Assembly: GCF_037893015.1 (NCBI RefSeq)
Contig: NC_133658.1
Coordinates: 144,203,982 to 144,267,981, forward strand
Origin: Macrotis lagotis
Taxonomy: Eukaryota > Chordata > Mammalia > Peramelemorphia > Peramelidae
Length of the DNA stretch: 64,000 nt
Direction: 5' to 3'
Shown here piece by piece: positions 20,504 through 31,319 of this stretch (position 1 is the stretch's first letter; each line of letters begins with the position of its first letter). Below the pieces are notes generated by a model. That model saw nothing but the letters and a program-made list of their open reading frames with translations, was not told the DNA's origin and did not search any database. The translations under genes and the position numbers were made by a program.

Positions 20504-22805
20504 GAGGGCACAGCCAAGATGGCAGCAGGAAAAGAGCCTCTCCTAGGTGCTCTCTTCAAAATGTTTCAAAAATCTTAAAATTATGACTCTAACTAAATTT
20601 TTAAGAGACAGAACCCACAGAAAGATCCAGTGAGGCAATTCTCCAGCCCAAGGTAACATGGAAAATAGTGGAAAACCTCCATTCCATAGCATTATAGGGG
20701 CGACCCACCAGAGTGAAGAAACTTCAGCCTCCTGGGAACAGCCCCAGAGTACCTGGGAGCCGCTGTTCTCAGCAGCAGAAGCAGTTTCCTGACCTGCACC
20801 CAGGGAGCACTGGGCACAGCTTGGAGGATCAGCAGAGAGACCTCTGCCAGGGCGAACCCAAAGCCCAGGCCTTCAGGGCAGTTGAAGCAGTCAGCATGCC
20901 CAGATCCAGGAAACAGAAGCAGGAGCCAGCAAGCAGGATCATCCAGGCAATTATGCCCTGAGTGCTCAGCCCCACCAAAGGTAGAGGAGTGGAGAGAGAC
21001 TTCTGAGGTTTGTCCTCTGTCCCTGGAACAGGACTCTGGGGCCCTAACCACATTCAGATCCTGGTCACAGTCTAGCCCCCCTCCCCATAGAACGGGGACC
21101 CTCCCCCAGCCACTTGGCAGAGGGGTGCACTTGTGGTCATTCAAAGACCAGGAGGGCAGTCAGAGCCTCACACACTGAGGTCTTTGTGGGGGTGTCCCAA
21201 TTAAAACTCAAAAGCTCAGGAAGCACCTCAAAACCAGGCACAGGTTGGGGAAATGAGTAAAGAGAGAAAAAAAGAGGAATACCATTGAGAAATTCTTTGT
21301 CTATAATCCCAAGGAGGATCAAAATACTCAATCTGAATATAAGGAAGTACAAACTTCTGCATCTAAAGACTCCAAGAAAAATGGAAATTGGGCTGAGACT
21401 ATGATAGAGCTCAAAAAAGATTTTGAAAATCAAGTAAGGGAGATAGAAGAAAAATTGGGAAAAGAAATGAAAGAGATGCAAGAAAAACATGAAAATGAAG
21501 TCAGCAGCTTAGTCAAGGAGTTCAAAAAATGCTGAAGAAAATAACATGTTAAAAACCAGCTTAGGTCAAGTGGATAAAACAGTTCAAAAAGTTATTGAGG
21601 AGAAGAATGCTTTAAAAAGCAGAATTGGCCAGATGGAAAAGAGATAAAGAAAGCTCTCTGAGGAAAACAAATCCTTCAGATGTCGAATGGAGCTAAAGGA
21701 AGCTGATGACTTTACAAGAAATCAAGACACAATACTTCAAAAGCAAAAGAATGAAAAATTAGAAGAAAATGTCAAACATCTCATTGAAAAAAACAACTGA
21801 TCTGGAAAGCAGATTGAGGAAAGATAATTTAAAAATTATTGGGATACCTGAAAGTCATGATCAGGAAAAGATCCTTGACCTCATTTTTAAAGAATTCCTA
21901 CAGGAAAATTGCCCTTATATCCCAGAAGCAGAGGGCAAAATAGAAATTGAGAGAATCCACTGATCTCCCCTGGAAAGAAATCCCCCCCAAAGAAAAACAA
22001 CTCCCAGGAATATTATAGCCAAATTCCAGAACTCCCAAGTCAAAGAGCAAATACTACAAGCAGCCAGAAGGACACAATTCAAATATTGTGGAGCTGCAGT
22101 CAGGCTCACATAATATTTAGCAGAAACTACATTAAGGACTTGTAGGGCTTGGAATATAATATTCCAGAAGGAAAAGGAGCTTGGAATGTAACTGAGAATC
22201 AACAACCCAACAAAACTGAACATCCTCTTCCAGGGGAAAAGATGGACTTTCAATGAGACAGGGGAATTTCAAATATTCCTGTCAAAATGACAAGAGCTAA
22301 ACAGGACTTAGGTGGAGCATGGAGAGGGACTTAATGATGATGAACTGTATGTATTCCTGCATAGAAAAATGATGCTTATAATGCTCATATGAGCCTCTTC
22401 ATTTGATAGAGCAGGTAAAAGGAGCTTTTACAGATGAAGCACAGGAGAGAGCTGAATTTGAAGATATAAGATATTGTAAAGATGGAGTCAATGGCTAAAA
22501 GGGAAATGTACTGGGAGTAAGAGAAAGGAGATGTAGAATAGGCTAAGATATTTCATATAAAAGACATTTTTTTTGCAATGAACTTTTTTCAATGCTATGG
22601 AAGGGGGGAAGGCAAGGGGGAATGAGGGAACCTTCACTCTTATCAGAAATGTCTCAGAGAAGAAACAGCATGCACACTCAATAGGGTATAGACATCTGGA
22701 GTAAGGAGAAGAGAAGGGGAAAGGAGAGACAGGGGAAAGAGGGGGGATGTGGGTGATGGAGGAGAGGGTAGAACATGGGAAAGAATAGTCAAATATAACA
22801 CATTA

Positions 22806-22957
22806 TCTTTTTTTTACTTTTTTTAAGGAGCTGGGATTGGGTGGCTTGTCCAGGACCATGGGGCTGGGCGCTTGCTGGGTCTCTGGGGTGGTATGTGGTC
22901 TTAGGGGCCTCTTGGGCCCAGGGCCAGTCTTTTGTCCACTGCACCACTCAGCTGCCC
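22806..22957 (-). mobile_element. GC-rich variant tRNA-derived SINE inside HAL1 3' UTR
   Basis: The antisense head gtccactgcaccactcagct and T-rich tail (22806-22827) mark a SINE. The body (ggggctgggcgcttgctggg, ggtcttaggggcctcttggg) is GC-rich and lacks the usual gatttgaac B box. Flanks share only cacatt (about 22800 and 22963), a weak target-site duplication. It splits the HAL1 3' UTR. Confidence 0.75.
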
Positions 22958-23430
22958 TACAGCACATTTTGGAAGAGGGATTGGGTGAAGGGAGAGAGAG
23001 AATATAGCATATGGTAATGGGGAGAAATGGATGGAGGGAGTTACAGTCAGTGGCGGCAACTATGGAAAAGTATGGAGGTGGCTTCTGTGATGGACTTAGG
23101 ATGAAGAATGTGATCCATCCGAGACAGAGCTGATGGTATCACAACACAGAATGAAACATATTTTTTCTGTTTCTTTTACTTTATTTCTCATGAGGTTCTA
23201 TATTTTTGTGGGGGAGGTGTATTATGTTTGCTCTTAAACAAGAATATTTTAGCAATGTTTAAAGAAATGTGGAGTTTGAACAGAGACCAAAGCCATTACC
23301 TTTAGGATATGATTTCCCTCTCATCATATTCAACTTGGATCAATGTATACTGTGGAAACAATGTAAAGACTAGGAACTGCCTTCTATGGGGGGGTGGGGG
23401 AGCAAGATTGGGGGAAAGGTTGTGGAATTC

Positions 23431-23493
23431 TAAATAAATGAATGAACAAATGAATGAATGAATGAATGAATGAATAAATAAATAAATAAATAA
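23431..23493 (+). repeat. (AATG)n / (AAATA)n tail of HAL1
   Basis: Tandem aatg units followed by aaat units at the HAL1 3' end; the 3' repeat expected for this family. Confidence 0.9.
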
Positions 23494-23545
23494 GGGAGAA
23501 AAAACAATAGGATTAGACCTAAAGAGTCCAAAAAGATTTTCAAAA

Positions 23546-23560
23546 AAATATGAACAAGGA
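23546..23560 (+). repeat. HAL1 target-site duplication, right copy
   Basis: aaatatgaacaagga, a perfect match to 20489-20503. It lies 52 bp beyond the tandem tail. Confidence 0.9.
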
Positions 23561-23689
23561 ATAGACAAGCAAGACAGTGTTGGAACTATGAGAGTGTTTG
23601 TAAACAACAAAAATGACAGTTTCATATTTAGTCTTCTTTTTCTAATCTTCTTGCACAGGCAAATATTGGTATTAGTTGATGTTTGTCAA

Positions 23690-23915
23690 GTTCATAAAAA
23701 TAAAAAAGGATTTTTAGTCTACTGCTTTTATATACATTTACCTCATCTGAATACTCACAATTTGGTGAGGCAAATTATAAAGAGTTCAAGTTTTATCCTT
23801 CCCATTTTATAGGTGGGAAAACTGAGACTTCTTTCAGTCAAATGACTCCCCCAAGATCACATAGCCAGTGTCATCTTCAAATCCAAATCTTTTTGACTTT
23901 TGGTTTTGTGCTCTT
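23690..23915 (-). mobile_element. MIR-type SINE, antisense
   Basis: tttacctcatctgaatactc, ttcccattttataggtggga, 'ccaagatcacatagccagtg', tcaaatccaaatctttttga. Confidence 0.6.
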
Positions 23916-23959
23916 TCTTCAATATCTGATTTCCTTATAATGAGATGAATTTTACCTTG

Positions 23960-24490
23960 CTGAAAAATATTTTGAGGTAGCTACTGTGTCCCTCCTAAAT
24001 CTTTTCTTCTCCAAGCTATACATATCCCATTCCCTCAACCCTTTATCACGTAACAAGGTTTCCATGCCCTTCAATATTCCATTGGACAAATTCTGGACAA
24101 TTTAATTTGTCCATGTCCTTCTTAAAGCATGATACCCCCCACCAGAATTGGTCACAATTCTCCAGATGTTGTCTGACATGATCAGTTTGTATTTTTTACC
24201 TCTTTAAGTTAAACATGCTTCTATTAATTTAATCTAAGGCAGTTTTAATTTTGTTAGCAGTCATATCACACTTGGAGTTCAATTGAACCTTGTGGTCAAC
24301 TAAAACTGAAAACATTTTCTCATTCAACTGTTGTCAAGGAATTTTGTATTTGCATATTGATCATTTAAACCCATAAATCATTAAACCCATTAAAAATAGG
24401 ACTCACTACTTGTCCTCATTCCATTATATTGGTTTGGGCTTTGTGTTCTAACCTATTGAAATATTTTGGGATCTTTAATTTGTCAAGCCA
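23960..24490 (-). mobile_element. CR1/L3-type LINE fragment
   Basis: tgtccctcctaaatcttttc, 'ccatgcccttcaatattcca', 'gtccatgtccttcttaaagc', 'cagatgttgtctgacatgat', 'ttgtggtcaactaaaactga', then 'gtgttctaacctattgaaat'. Confidence 0.75.
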
Positions 24491-24829
24491 ATGAAGCAAC
24501 TATCCCTCTCATTTTTGTGCTTTTTATGTGGTTTTATGTACATATTTTATTATATATACTAAAATTTATTATTATGTAACATACATAAGTGTTGAGATCT
24601 ACATAAGTGTTCCTAGAGCATGGGCCTTGTGGTTCATGAAAGAAGGGTCAGTGGAATGCTCACCCCTGTGAATACCAGCATACCCTCACTCAATACATCT
24701 ACTGTGTTGAGACCTCCTTTCTAATTGATATCTATCCATTAATTAATAGTTAAATTTCCACCTAGTTATAATTTCATACAGAACACATGTTTTTTCCCTT
24801 TTCCCCATTTTTCTCAAATATCAAGTAAT
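24491..24829. other. No recognisable feature
   Basis: AT-rich, unclassified. Confidence 0.35.
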
Positions 24830-25245
24830 TCTATTTTGATAGATATTCTCTCTCTTCCAGACTACCAGAGGACTTTCTTATCATACTTATCACATCACAT
24901 TTTATTATAACTATTTGCATGTATGCCTTATGAATCCCACTAAATTTTTAAGCCTCTTTAATGGAAAGATAGTATGTAACAATGGAAAGAAAAGCTGGCA
25001 TCAAACCTGGATTTATTCTATATTTTAGTCATGTAACTTTGGCTAAGTCACTTAACTCAGTTCTAAGATATCTAACATTCTCTAAGATTTGCCAAACTAT
25101 AAATTTCACAGAAGATGACAATCTGCATATGTAGTGGGAATTCCATTAATCTTGAGGGAAAATACAAAAATTTATTCATTTTTGCATCCTGTTCAGTACT
25201 TATTTAGCACAAAGTAAGCAATCAGTACTTATTTACTGAATAAAT
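24830..25245 (+). mobile_element. L2 3' region split by a MIR
   Basis: ccagaggactttcttatcat, 'tatttgcatgtatgccttat' and later 'gttcagtacttatttagcac' plus tactgaataaattc are L2 sense. 24975-25125 between them is MIR-like (ctggcatcaaacctggattt, 'taagtcacttaactcag'). Confidence 0.6.
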
Positions 25246-25949
25246 TCCCCAATCTGCCTTCTACTATAGTCTAGGTATGACTTATTTTTAATGAACCCAT
25301 GCTAGCTTCTAGAGATTACTATCTTCTCCCTCCCTTCCAATTACCCAAAACCATTTGGTTTGATGATCAATTTATTCACAAAGTCTATATGCTGCATCAC
25401 ATTAGTCAGAATTGGGAAATGTGACTAACTCTATGCTAATTAATTTAAAAGAATGAGTGAGGTACCCTCTAGGTTTTGAGAAAAATAATTATCTCCTTGG
25501 CTCCTTAAGCTTGTTTTTAAACCTGGATTAATTTATCTTCTTAATATTGACCTGTTTTCTTCCCTGCTCTCATCTCTACCCTTTAGGACATTATTTTCTT
25601 AACTGCCTTTTAAATAAAAACTCTGAATTTGTATAATGGCCAGTTCTATGGACATGATTCCTAGTCTGTTGCTCTGGCTTATGAACTGCCTTTGCTTTTG
25701 TCCTGAAGTCATCATTGCCTAACTGCAATTTGTTGCATCAATATATTGATAGGCCTCTACCAAGGCTCCAGAATACTTGTTTACTTGGTCTGAACCATGG
25801 ACTACATGAAACATTCCTATGGTCCAACACCACTATGCTGAAGGACAAATGGCTGCCCAGATGCAAACATGGCTATATGAAATAGGATGCCATTCTAAAA
25901 TTTTGCAGGGAAAATTCATTAATGCCAAATGATTAGAACATAATACTTA
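25246..25949. other. No recognisable feature
   Basis: Unclassified AT-rich sequence. Confidence 0.35.
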
Positions 25950-25954
25950 CTGAG

Positions 25955-26200
25955 TCATTTCAGTTGTGTCTGATTCGGTGACCCTTTTAGGAGTTTCTTG
26001 GCAAAGATACTGGAGTAGTTTGCCATTTCCTTCTCCAGCTCATTTTATAGATGAGGAACTGAGGCAAAAAAGGTTAAATGATCTGCCTAAGGTCACACAG
26101 CTAATAAATGCCTGAGACTAGATTTGAACTCACAAAGATGAGTCTTTATTCCAGATCTGGCACTTTATTAACTGTACCATCCAACTGCCCACAGCATAAT
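25955..26200 (-). mobile_element. MAR1-like SINE, near full length
   Basis: tcatttcagttgtgtctgat, 'ttcttggcaaagatactgga', ttgccatttccttctccagc, aggtcacacagctaataaat, gatttgaactca B box, and 'gtaccatccaactgccc' head. Confidence 0.92.
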
Positions 26201-26464
26201 ACTAATGAAGTCAATATCACATGCCTGATCAACAAAAAAAATCAATAGGTCTCATTGTCTCCTTTGGCCATGGACTATATAATCTCTAAGTTATGTTTTA
26301 GCATTAAAATTCAATAAATTAATGATTCCATATGATCCCCATCTCACAAATTTGTGACATTAATTATAAGGGGAGATGGGAGAAAGAGCACAAATTCATC
26401 TCTATGAATAGGATAAAAGCAATTCAAAATATAGATCTTACTTCTGCTGGCTGGGCCAATAAGT

Positions 26465-26600
26465 TTTCAAATCATAGAATCTCTGAGTTAGAAAAGGCTT
26501 TCAGGATCATCTAGTACAATCCACACCTGAGCAGTATCCCATTCTACTATGTCTCCAATAAATGGTCATCCAGCTTACAATAAGAAGGTGGTACAAGAAT
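26465..26600 (-). mobile_element. CR1/L3-type 3' end
   Basis: aaatcatagaatctctgagt, 'ttcaggatcatctagtacaat', 'tctccaataaatggtcatcc'. Confidence 0.75.
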
Positions 26601-27469
26601 ACCAAAGGATGCCCCTATATAAAGGATGTGTCAGAATTACTAGCAGTCAAACCATTTAGAATGCATCAACATAGTTTTCTTTTAGCTGGTAAATGAAGAT
26701 ATAGTTACTTAAAAACATACTAAAAGAGACAAGGAAGACAAATGTTTGGTGTAGATAAGAAAGGGGGTGGGAGGAGCTCATATTCAATATAAGAAAAAGC
26801 GCCAAATAAGAAATATTTACTCTCCATTTTCTTCCTTCCACTTTTGGCACAGTTGAATACCATTATAATTAATACCTATTATATCAACATGCCATATTAT
26901 AATATTTTATCATTAAAAGTGGTAGTAATGACCAAAAAAAGAAAAAAAGAAAATCTCTTCTACCTTCCTGGTCCTAGGATGATGTCCAAGCAATGTAAGG
27001 GAGAAATGCCCTCTACATTTCAAACTTTGCAAGTTTTTCACTGTTTTTCTATTTCACAGCTCTTGCAGAGAAAGGCCATTTCCTGACCAAAATTACCAGT
27101 GCTGAGCAAGGCAGCAAGTAATATAGGAAATTCAGAATACGCTGCATTTTTTCTGCATACGTGCATGCCCTGAATGTTGATCAAAGCTCTTCTCCCCAAA
27201 AAGGGAAAACTGGGGCGTCTCTGCTAGAGGGATATTTTCTGAAAGCTCACTCAAGTAATGCTATTATTTGCAGGGGATCAAGGTGGAGAAGAAAGTGGGT
27301 CTGTCTCTGACTCCTAAGTTATTTAGTTCTTGAGGCATCTATAATATATTGTCAAGAACTTAGAAGTTTGTGCTGAAGATGTCAAAATTTCAAAAAGGAC
27401 CTCTGTGCAAAGCCTAGAAATTTCACTCCACTCCTAGGTTATAGGACTCCTAACCCCTCACAGCTGTCT
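26601..27469. other. No recognisable feature
   Basis: Unclassified; AT-rich with short frames only. Confidence 0.35.
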
Positions 27470-27804
27470 TGCAATAACAATAATATCTTGCATGCATAAA
27501 GTACTTTTTGGTCTACATCCAATCCTTCACTGTGGAGGGGTGCAAGTATTGTCATTGGACCATAACTATGATTTTATCAGTCCAGATAGCTCCCAATGTG
27601 AAAATAGCCCTTATTGATGGAGGTCTAGAACTATAGGTAATTTATCATCTTGGAGAGATACCTTGTCTCATAGCAAAAATGTCCCATTAGAAACATTTAA
27701 CTCTCAGGTCAACTCTCTATCCATTATACTATACTGCCTCTTGTATAAATATTATCATCCTCATTTTGGAGCTCAGGAAACTGAGTCTCAGAGAGATAGA
27801 GTCA
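27470..27804 (-). mobile_element. MIR-type fragments, antisense
   Basis: aacaataatatcttgcatgc and 'aagtactttttggtctacat' at 27475; 'atcctcattttggagctcag', gaaactgagtctcagagaga at 27750-27800. Confidence 0.45.
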
Positions 27805-28055
27805 AATCAACAAGGCACCTACCATTTATCAGTCACTTGGCTAAGCCCTAAGGATATAAAGAGAATCAAAAAACAATCCCTTCTCACAGAAAGTTCACAA
27901 TCTAATGGAGCAGACAAAACAAAAACAGCTATAAACAAATATGATGATACCAGGATAATTTGGAGATAATCTCAGAGGGAAGGCATTAGTATTTAAAGAA
28001 ATTGGGAAAAGCTTCTTTCAGGGAAGGAGGGATTTTCCTGGGAAGCTGTCAGTTG
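27805..28055 (-). mobile_element. L2 fragment
   Basis: 'cctaccatttatcagtcact', aagccctaaggatataaaga, 'tctcacagaaagttcacaat', then 'ttgggaaaagcttctttcag'. Confidence 0.75.
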
Positions 28056-28289
28056 TGAGTTGTATGTGAACACATCACTTGGATTGTGCTTGACTCTACC
28101 ACTGACAAATTTAAAAATAAACAAACATTCCTCCTATGGGTCTCTGTGCTTTAACCATCTATTACTATTTTTCTGTAGATTCTTTTGTGAGCAGCAGATT
28201 ACAAATTCATTTTAAAATACTACTGATTTCACAGTAGCTTGTTGTTGTGAGGTTCCCCCCCCCCCACTAAGGATATAATGACTGTAATG

Positions 28290-28440
28290 GTTCACATTGA
28301 TATAGTGCTTTAGGGTTTGAAAAGTATTCTTTATGGATTATCTCATCTGATCCAACAATAATGTGAAGTTGGCACTACTGGAACCCATTTTACAAGAGAG
28401 GAATTTGAACCCAAGTCCATAGCATCTTGGTGCCTTTCCT
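28290..28440 (-). mobile_element. MIR-type SINE, antisense
   Basis: 'gatatagtgctttagggttt', 'tctcatctgatccaacaat', cattttacaagagaggaatt, tgaacccaagtccatag. Confidence 0.65.
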
Positions 28441-29159
28441 ACTATCATAAGAGTGTCAGGAGAGGGGAGAATCTGCAAAATATTTTGACGTTGTCAAGAG
28501 GTACTCATACTAAAAATGGTTGCTTTGCTTCCTCTTATTCCCCAGGGAAAATGGGCAAGAGAATATGTAAAGCCTACAGAAACTTAACTTCATTACTGGA
28601 AAAATACACATACTACTCCTACCCAGATATGGTAGGTTTGCATTTGATATTACACAGGCACATTTGTAGACTCAGAGACTCCAGGCTAAAAGACTTTCCT
28701 TCCCATTAGCTTCTCCTTCTGTTTATCAGCTAAACAAAAATATTTCTATGAATATTGGTAATCGATCAATTCATCTGTTTGTTAATTGCAAGAAATGTTA
28801 TAGCTTCCACTCTCTGTGGAATTAGCATTCTTAATAACATTTTCATTTTAATCACATTTGTGCCAATGATGTTTATTGATTATACCCTTTCATCTTCCCC
28901 AGGAGATAACCCCTTAGCATCTATAGACCAGAAATTGAAATGCAAGAGCTGATGACATTTCAGTAATCTCCTGAGACTTTAGAAAGACTTGGAAATACAA
29001 CATTAATGTTTTATTCCCTAATGGATGAAGGCAGTGCTATAACTACAAATATTAAGCCTTCAAACAAAATTTTGGAGAGGCTACCTCCATTTTTTCAATA
29101 ATCCTGTACTTTCAAAAACAGTAGCTCTGGTTAGGCTCTGGCAACAAAGAGAAAAGACC
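28441..29159. other. No recognisable feature
   Basis: Unclassified sequence. Confidence 0.35.
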
Positions 29160-29345
29160 TTTAAAGGATGAAAAGATACAACAGTTTCCCTCAGACAGTT
29201 TACAGTCTAGAATTGGACATTAGCTATGCAAATAGAGAACTACAGTACAGAGTATAAAAGAGAGTCATTGAAGCTCTATGAGAATTAAGGAACAAATGAG
29301 ACTATTTCCAGTTTAGGGAGGGAAAAGGAAAGGGAGGAAACAATC
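29160..29345 (-). mobile_element. L2 fragment
   Basis: 'ttccctcagacagtttacagt' corresponds to the L2 'gccctcaaggagcttacagt' block in antisense; the rest is eroded. Confidence 0.5.
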
Positions 29346-29364
29346 AGGGACAATTAAATATGAT

Positions 29365-29790
29365 TATAATAGAGTCTCAGGATAAGATGTCATCTTAGAA
29401 ATCATCTAATCCAGAAGTTATTAAACATGAACAAATTTCAGGAGGTCTGTGAATAGAAATATGAAAAAATATATATTTATTTCAGTGTAACTGCTTTCCT
29501 TGATGACCTTATATATTTTATTTTATACATTTAAAAATATTATTTGGAGGAATCCATAGACTCCACTAGATTGCCAAAAATGACACAAAAATTGTTAAAA
29601 ACTATTGATCTAAGCCAACTCAAACTGAAAAATTATTCCTCCTTTAATAACCCAAAGCAGTCATCATCCTATCATGCTCAAGTTGAACTCATTACTTCTT
29701 AGGCAGGCCATTCCATGTTTAAACAACAAAAATATTGGAAAAAATTTTCCTTAATTTTGTTGAATTTGATTGGTCCTAGTTCTGTCCCAG
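29365..29790 (-). mobile_element. CR1/L3-type 3' end, split by another repeat
   Basis: agaaatcatctaatccagaa at 29397 starts it. 'ttaggcaggccattccatgt' and gattggtcctagttctgtcc at 29700-29790 continue it. The gap 29410-29625 is the CR1-unrelated repeat listed next. Confidence 0.65.
29410..29625 (-). mobile_element. Interspersed repeat of unnamed family (copy 1 of 3)
   Basis: Shares ctttccttgatgacc, 'tattttattttatacattta', 'aaaaatattatttggagga', 'ccatagactccactagattgcc' and 'tgacacaaaaattgttaaaa' with 58010-58215 and, in reverse, 38860-38960. The 'gttcttaacctttggcagtctgg'-type end is typical of an old DNA-transposon-like mammalian repeat; I cannot name it. Confidence 0.6.
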
Positions 29791-30177
29791 TCAAGGAGGT
29801 GATAGTTGGGCAAGGGTCAGAGATAAGATTTCCATGGGTAGGGATGGCAGGAGAGGATTTTACCAAAGTAGAGGGAAAATATAGAGATGGGAAATAGAGA
29901 AAAGATAATTGAGAGTCAAATTGTAGATAGCCTTGAATGTGAAATTAAAAACCTTAAACTTTATGTAATGGGGAAGTTCCTTGAGGGCAGGGATTATCTT
30001 TTGTCGTTCTTGGTATTCCCAGTTCTTACCAAAGTAACTTCATAAATATTTATTGAATTGATTGGGAAGATTAATCTAGAATGAATTGGAAAGTGAAATA
30101 AGGAACTAGGATGAAGGTGAAGAGGGACTACACTTGAGTTAGAAACATGGAGATGAATGTGAGAGCCATTGTATGGT

Positions 30178-30179
<2 letters not shown>

Positions 30180-30237
<58 letters not shown>
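30180..30237. repeat. (AT)n microsatellite
   Basis: Uninterrupted AT of 58 bases inside L2 sequence. Confidence 0.97.
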
Positions 30238-30240
<3 letters not shown>

Positions 30241-30394
30241 TGGAAGAGAAAAATGATGAGTCAAGTTTTGGATGTGTTAAGATAGAAGGTCTAAAAAGAC
30301 ATCTTGATGGGCTTGTCCAGTTGGAGGAGCAACTGAAACTCAGAAGAGTGGTTGGAGCTAGAGATATGGTGATCTGAGTGTTATCTGCTTAAAG

Positions 30395-30547
30395 GTGGCT
30401 ATTGTGGCACTGGTCAAGACATTTAACCTCTGTCTGCCTCAGCTTCCTCATCTGTAAAATGGGATAAGAATAGCACCTGACTACCAGGGTGGTTATGAAG
30501 ATAAAATATTTGGAAATCTTAAAGTGCTTTATTGTTGCTGTTTTTAT
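30395..30547 (+). mobile_element. Ther1/MIR SINE
   Basis: 'cactggtcaagacatttaac', gcctcagcttcctcatctgt, aaaatgggataagaatagca, 'cttaaagtgctttattgttg'. Inserted in L2. Confidence 0.8.
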
Positions 30548-30799
30548 TGATGGTATGAGAGCAGATGAAGTCACCAAGGAGAGGATAAGGAGAGAAGAAT
30601 GTAAGGAAGAAGAGAAGAGACCGAGAACAGGTAGGTCTTCAGAGACACTGTTGATGACAAAGAGGGGCAGTGGTTGGACCCTGATTTTATCTTGTGCCTT
30701 TCTTCAAGCTTTGTCCCCTGGTCATAGTCTATTGTGCAATCCTAGAGATCCCATCTCCAAGCTTCTGCCCAATATCCTAGTATCAAGAGTACTTTATTA

Positions 30800-30990
30800 G
30801 GGTAACTTTTCTAATGCATCATTCTGATCACCATCAATCCTTTGATTCAATACTACTAATGTTTCCCTATTAGTCACAAAATAGAAACTCCAATCCTTAG
30901 CCTGGCATTCATCCCCCTCTACCATCTGCCTCTCACATTTGGTAATTCTACCCAATTGTACCTCTTGCTGTTGTTGCCCAAATGTTGAGC
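30800..30990 (+). mobile_element. L2 3' region
   Basis: 'ttctgatcaccatcaatcct', aaactccaatccttagcctg, gcattcatccccctctacca, 'ctgcctctcacatttggta'. Confidence 0.7.
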
Positions 30991-31002
30991 ACAATTTAAA
31001 AT

Positions 31003-31026
31003 TTTGTTTTGTTTTGTTTTGTTTTG
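31003..31026 (-). repeat. (AAAAC)n tail of 7SL retropseudogene
   Basis: Plus strand shows ttttg units; read on the minus strand this is an A-rich tail directly after the 7SL 3' end. Confidence 0.85.
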
Positions 31027-31314
31027 GACAAGGATTATCTGTTTTATTCAGGCTGAAAATGCAAGAGCTACTCACAAGCTGGTTCATGATCAGCATAGAA
31101 ATCTTGTCCTATTCCATTTCTGACCTGGGCTGGTTCTCCCTTCTTTAGGTGATCCACTCTGTTCCCAGAGGCTTACATATTGATGTAAAACTTAGGGTGG
31201 CCATGGTCCATTATGCATATCCCACTGCAGCTCACAATTGCTGAGTTTAAGACATCCACCATCCCCAGCCTCCCTAGTAGCATGGATTATAGGTCAAGTG
31301 CCACCATGCCTGGC
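31027..31314 (-). pseudogene. RN7SL: 7SL (SRP) RNA retropseudogene, near full length
   Basis: The reverse complement follows 7SL RNA from end to end. Start: gccaggcatggtggcacttg. Then ctactagggaggctggggat (7SL ctactcgggaggctgaggct) and ctaagttttacatcaatatg (ctaagttcggcatcaatatg). S domain: gagaaccagcccaggtcaga (gtgaaccggcccaggtcgga). End: gagtagctcttgcattttca (gaatagccactgcactccag). Length about 288 versus about 300 nt. Many substitutions, loss of CpGs and an A-rich tail show a processed pseudogene. It sits in or next to L2 sequence. Confidence 0.9.
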
Positions 31315-31319
31315 TACCA

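Larger units (their letters stand above)
20504..23545 (+). mobile_element. HAL1 (half-L1) non-LTR element, near full length, inactive
   Basis: Starts with gagggcacagccaagatggc, an L1-type 5' end, then a GC-richer 5' UTR to about 21250. An ORF1-like region follows (about 21253-22270). Coiled-coil-type sequence from 21281 in frame 2 stops at 21533. Further pieces sit in other frames, with an in-frame TAA near 21652. The RRM-like part is LRKDNLKIIGIPE near 21817. C-terminal-domain pieces are IIAKFQNSQVKEQILQAAR near 22013 and an FQGKRWTFNE-like block near 22230. There is no ORF2: sequence passes straight to a G-rich 3' UTR and ends at 23380-23493 (aactgccttctatgggggg, gagcaagattgggggaa, AATG/AAATA repeat). 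ORF1 has several frameshifts and stops, so it is dead. HAL1 families elsewhere depend on L1 for movement. Confidence 0.85.
29800..30680 (-). mobile_element. L2 body, interrupted
   Basis: 'tagatagccttgaatgtgaa', then a short sense L2-type 3' end (29970-30065, aagttccttgagggcaggga). Antisense L2 body resumes: 'gttttggatgtgttaagata', 'gtccagttggaggagcaact', and, after a MIR, 'agatgaagtcaccaaggaga'. Contains an (AT)n run and a MIR insertion. Confidence 0.65.

Noticed and set aside
20692..21144. 150-codon open frame antisense to the HAL1 5' end
   Set aside because: It is a shadow of the GC-rich HAL1 5' UTR. No known domain.
21137..22253. Hydrophobic minus-strand frames of 117 and 112 codons
   Set aside because: They are antisense to the lysine/glutamate-rich HAL1 ORF1 region, which produces Phe/Leu-rich reverse frames.
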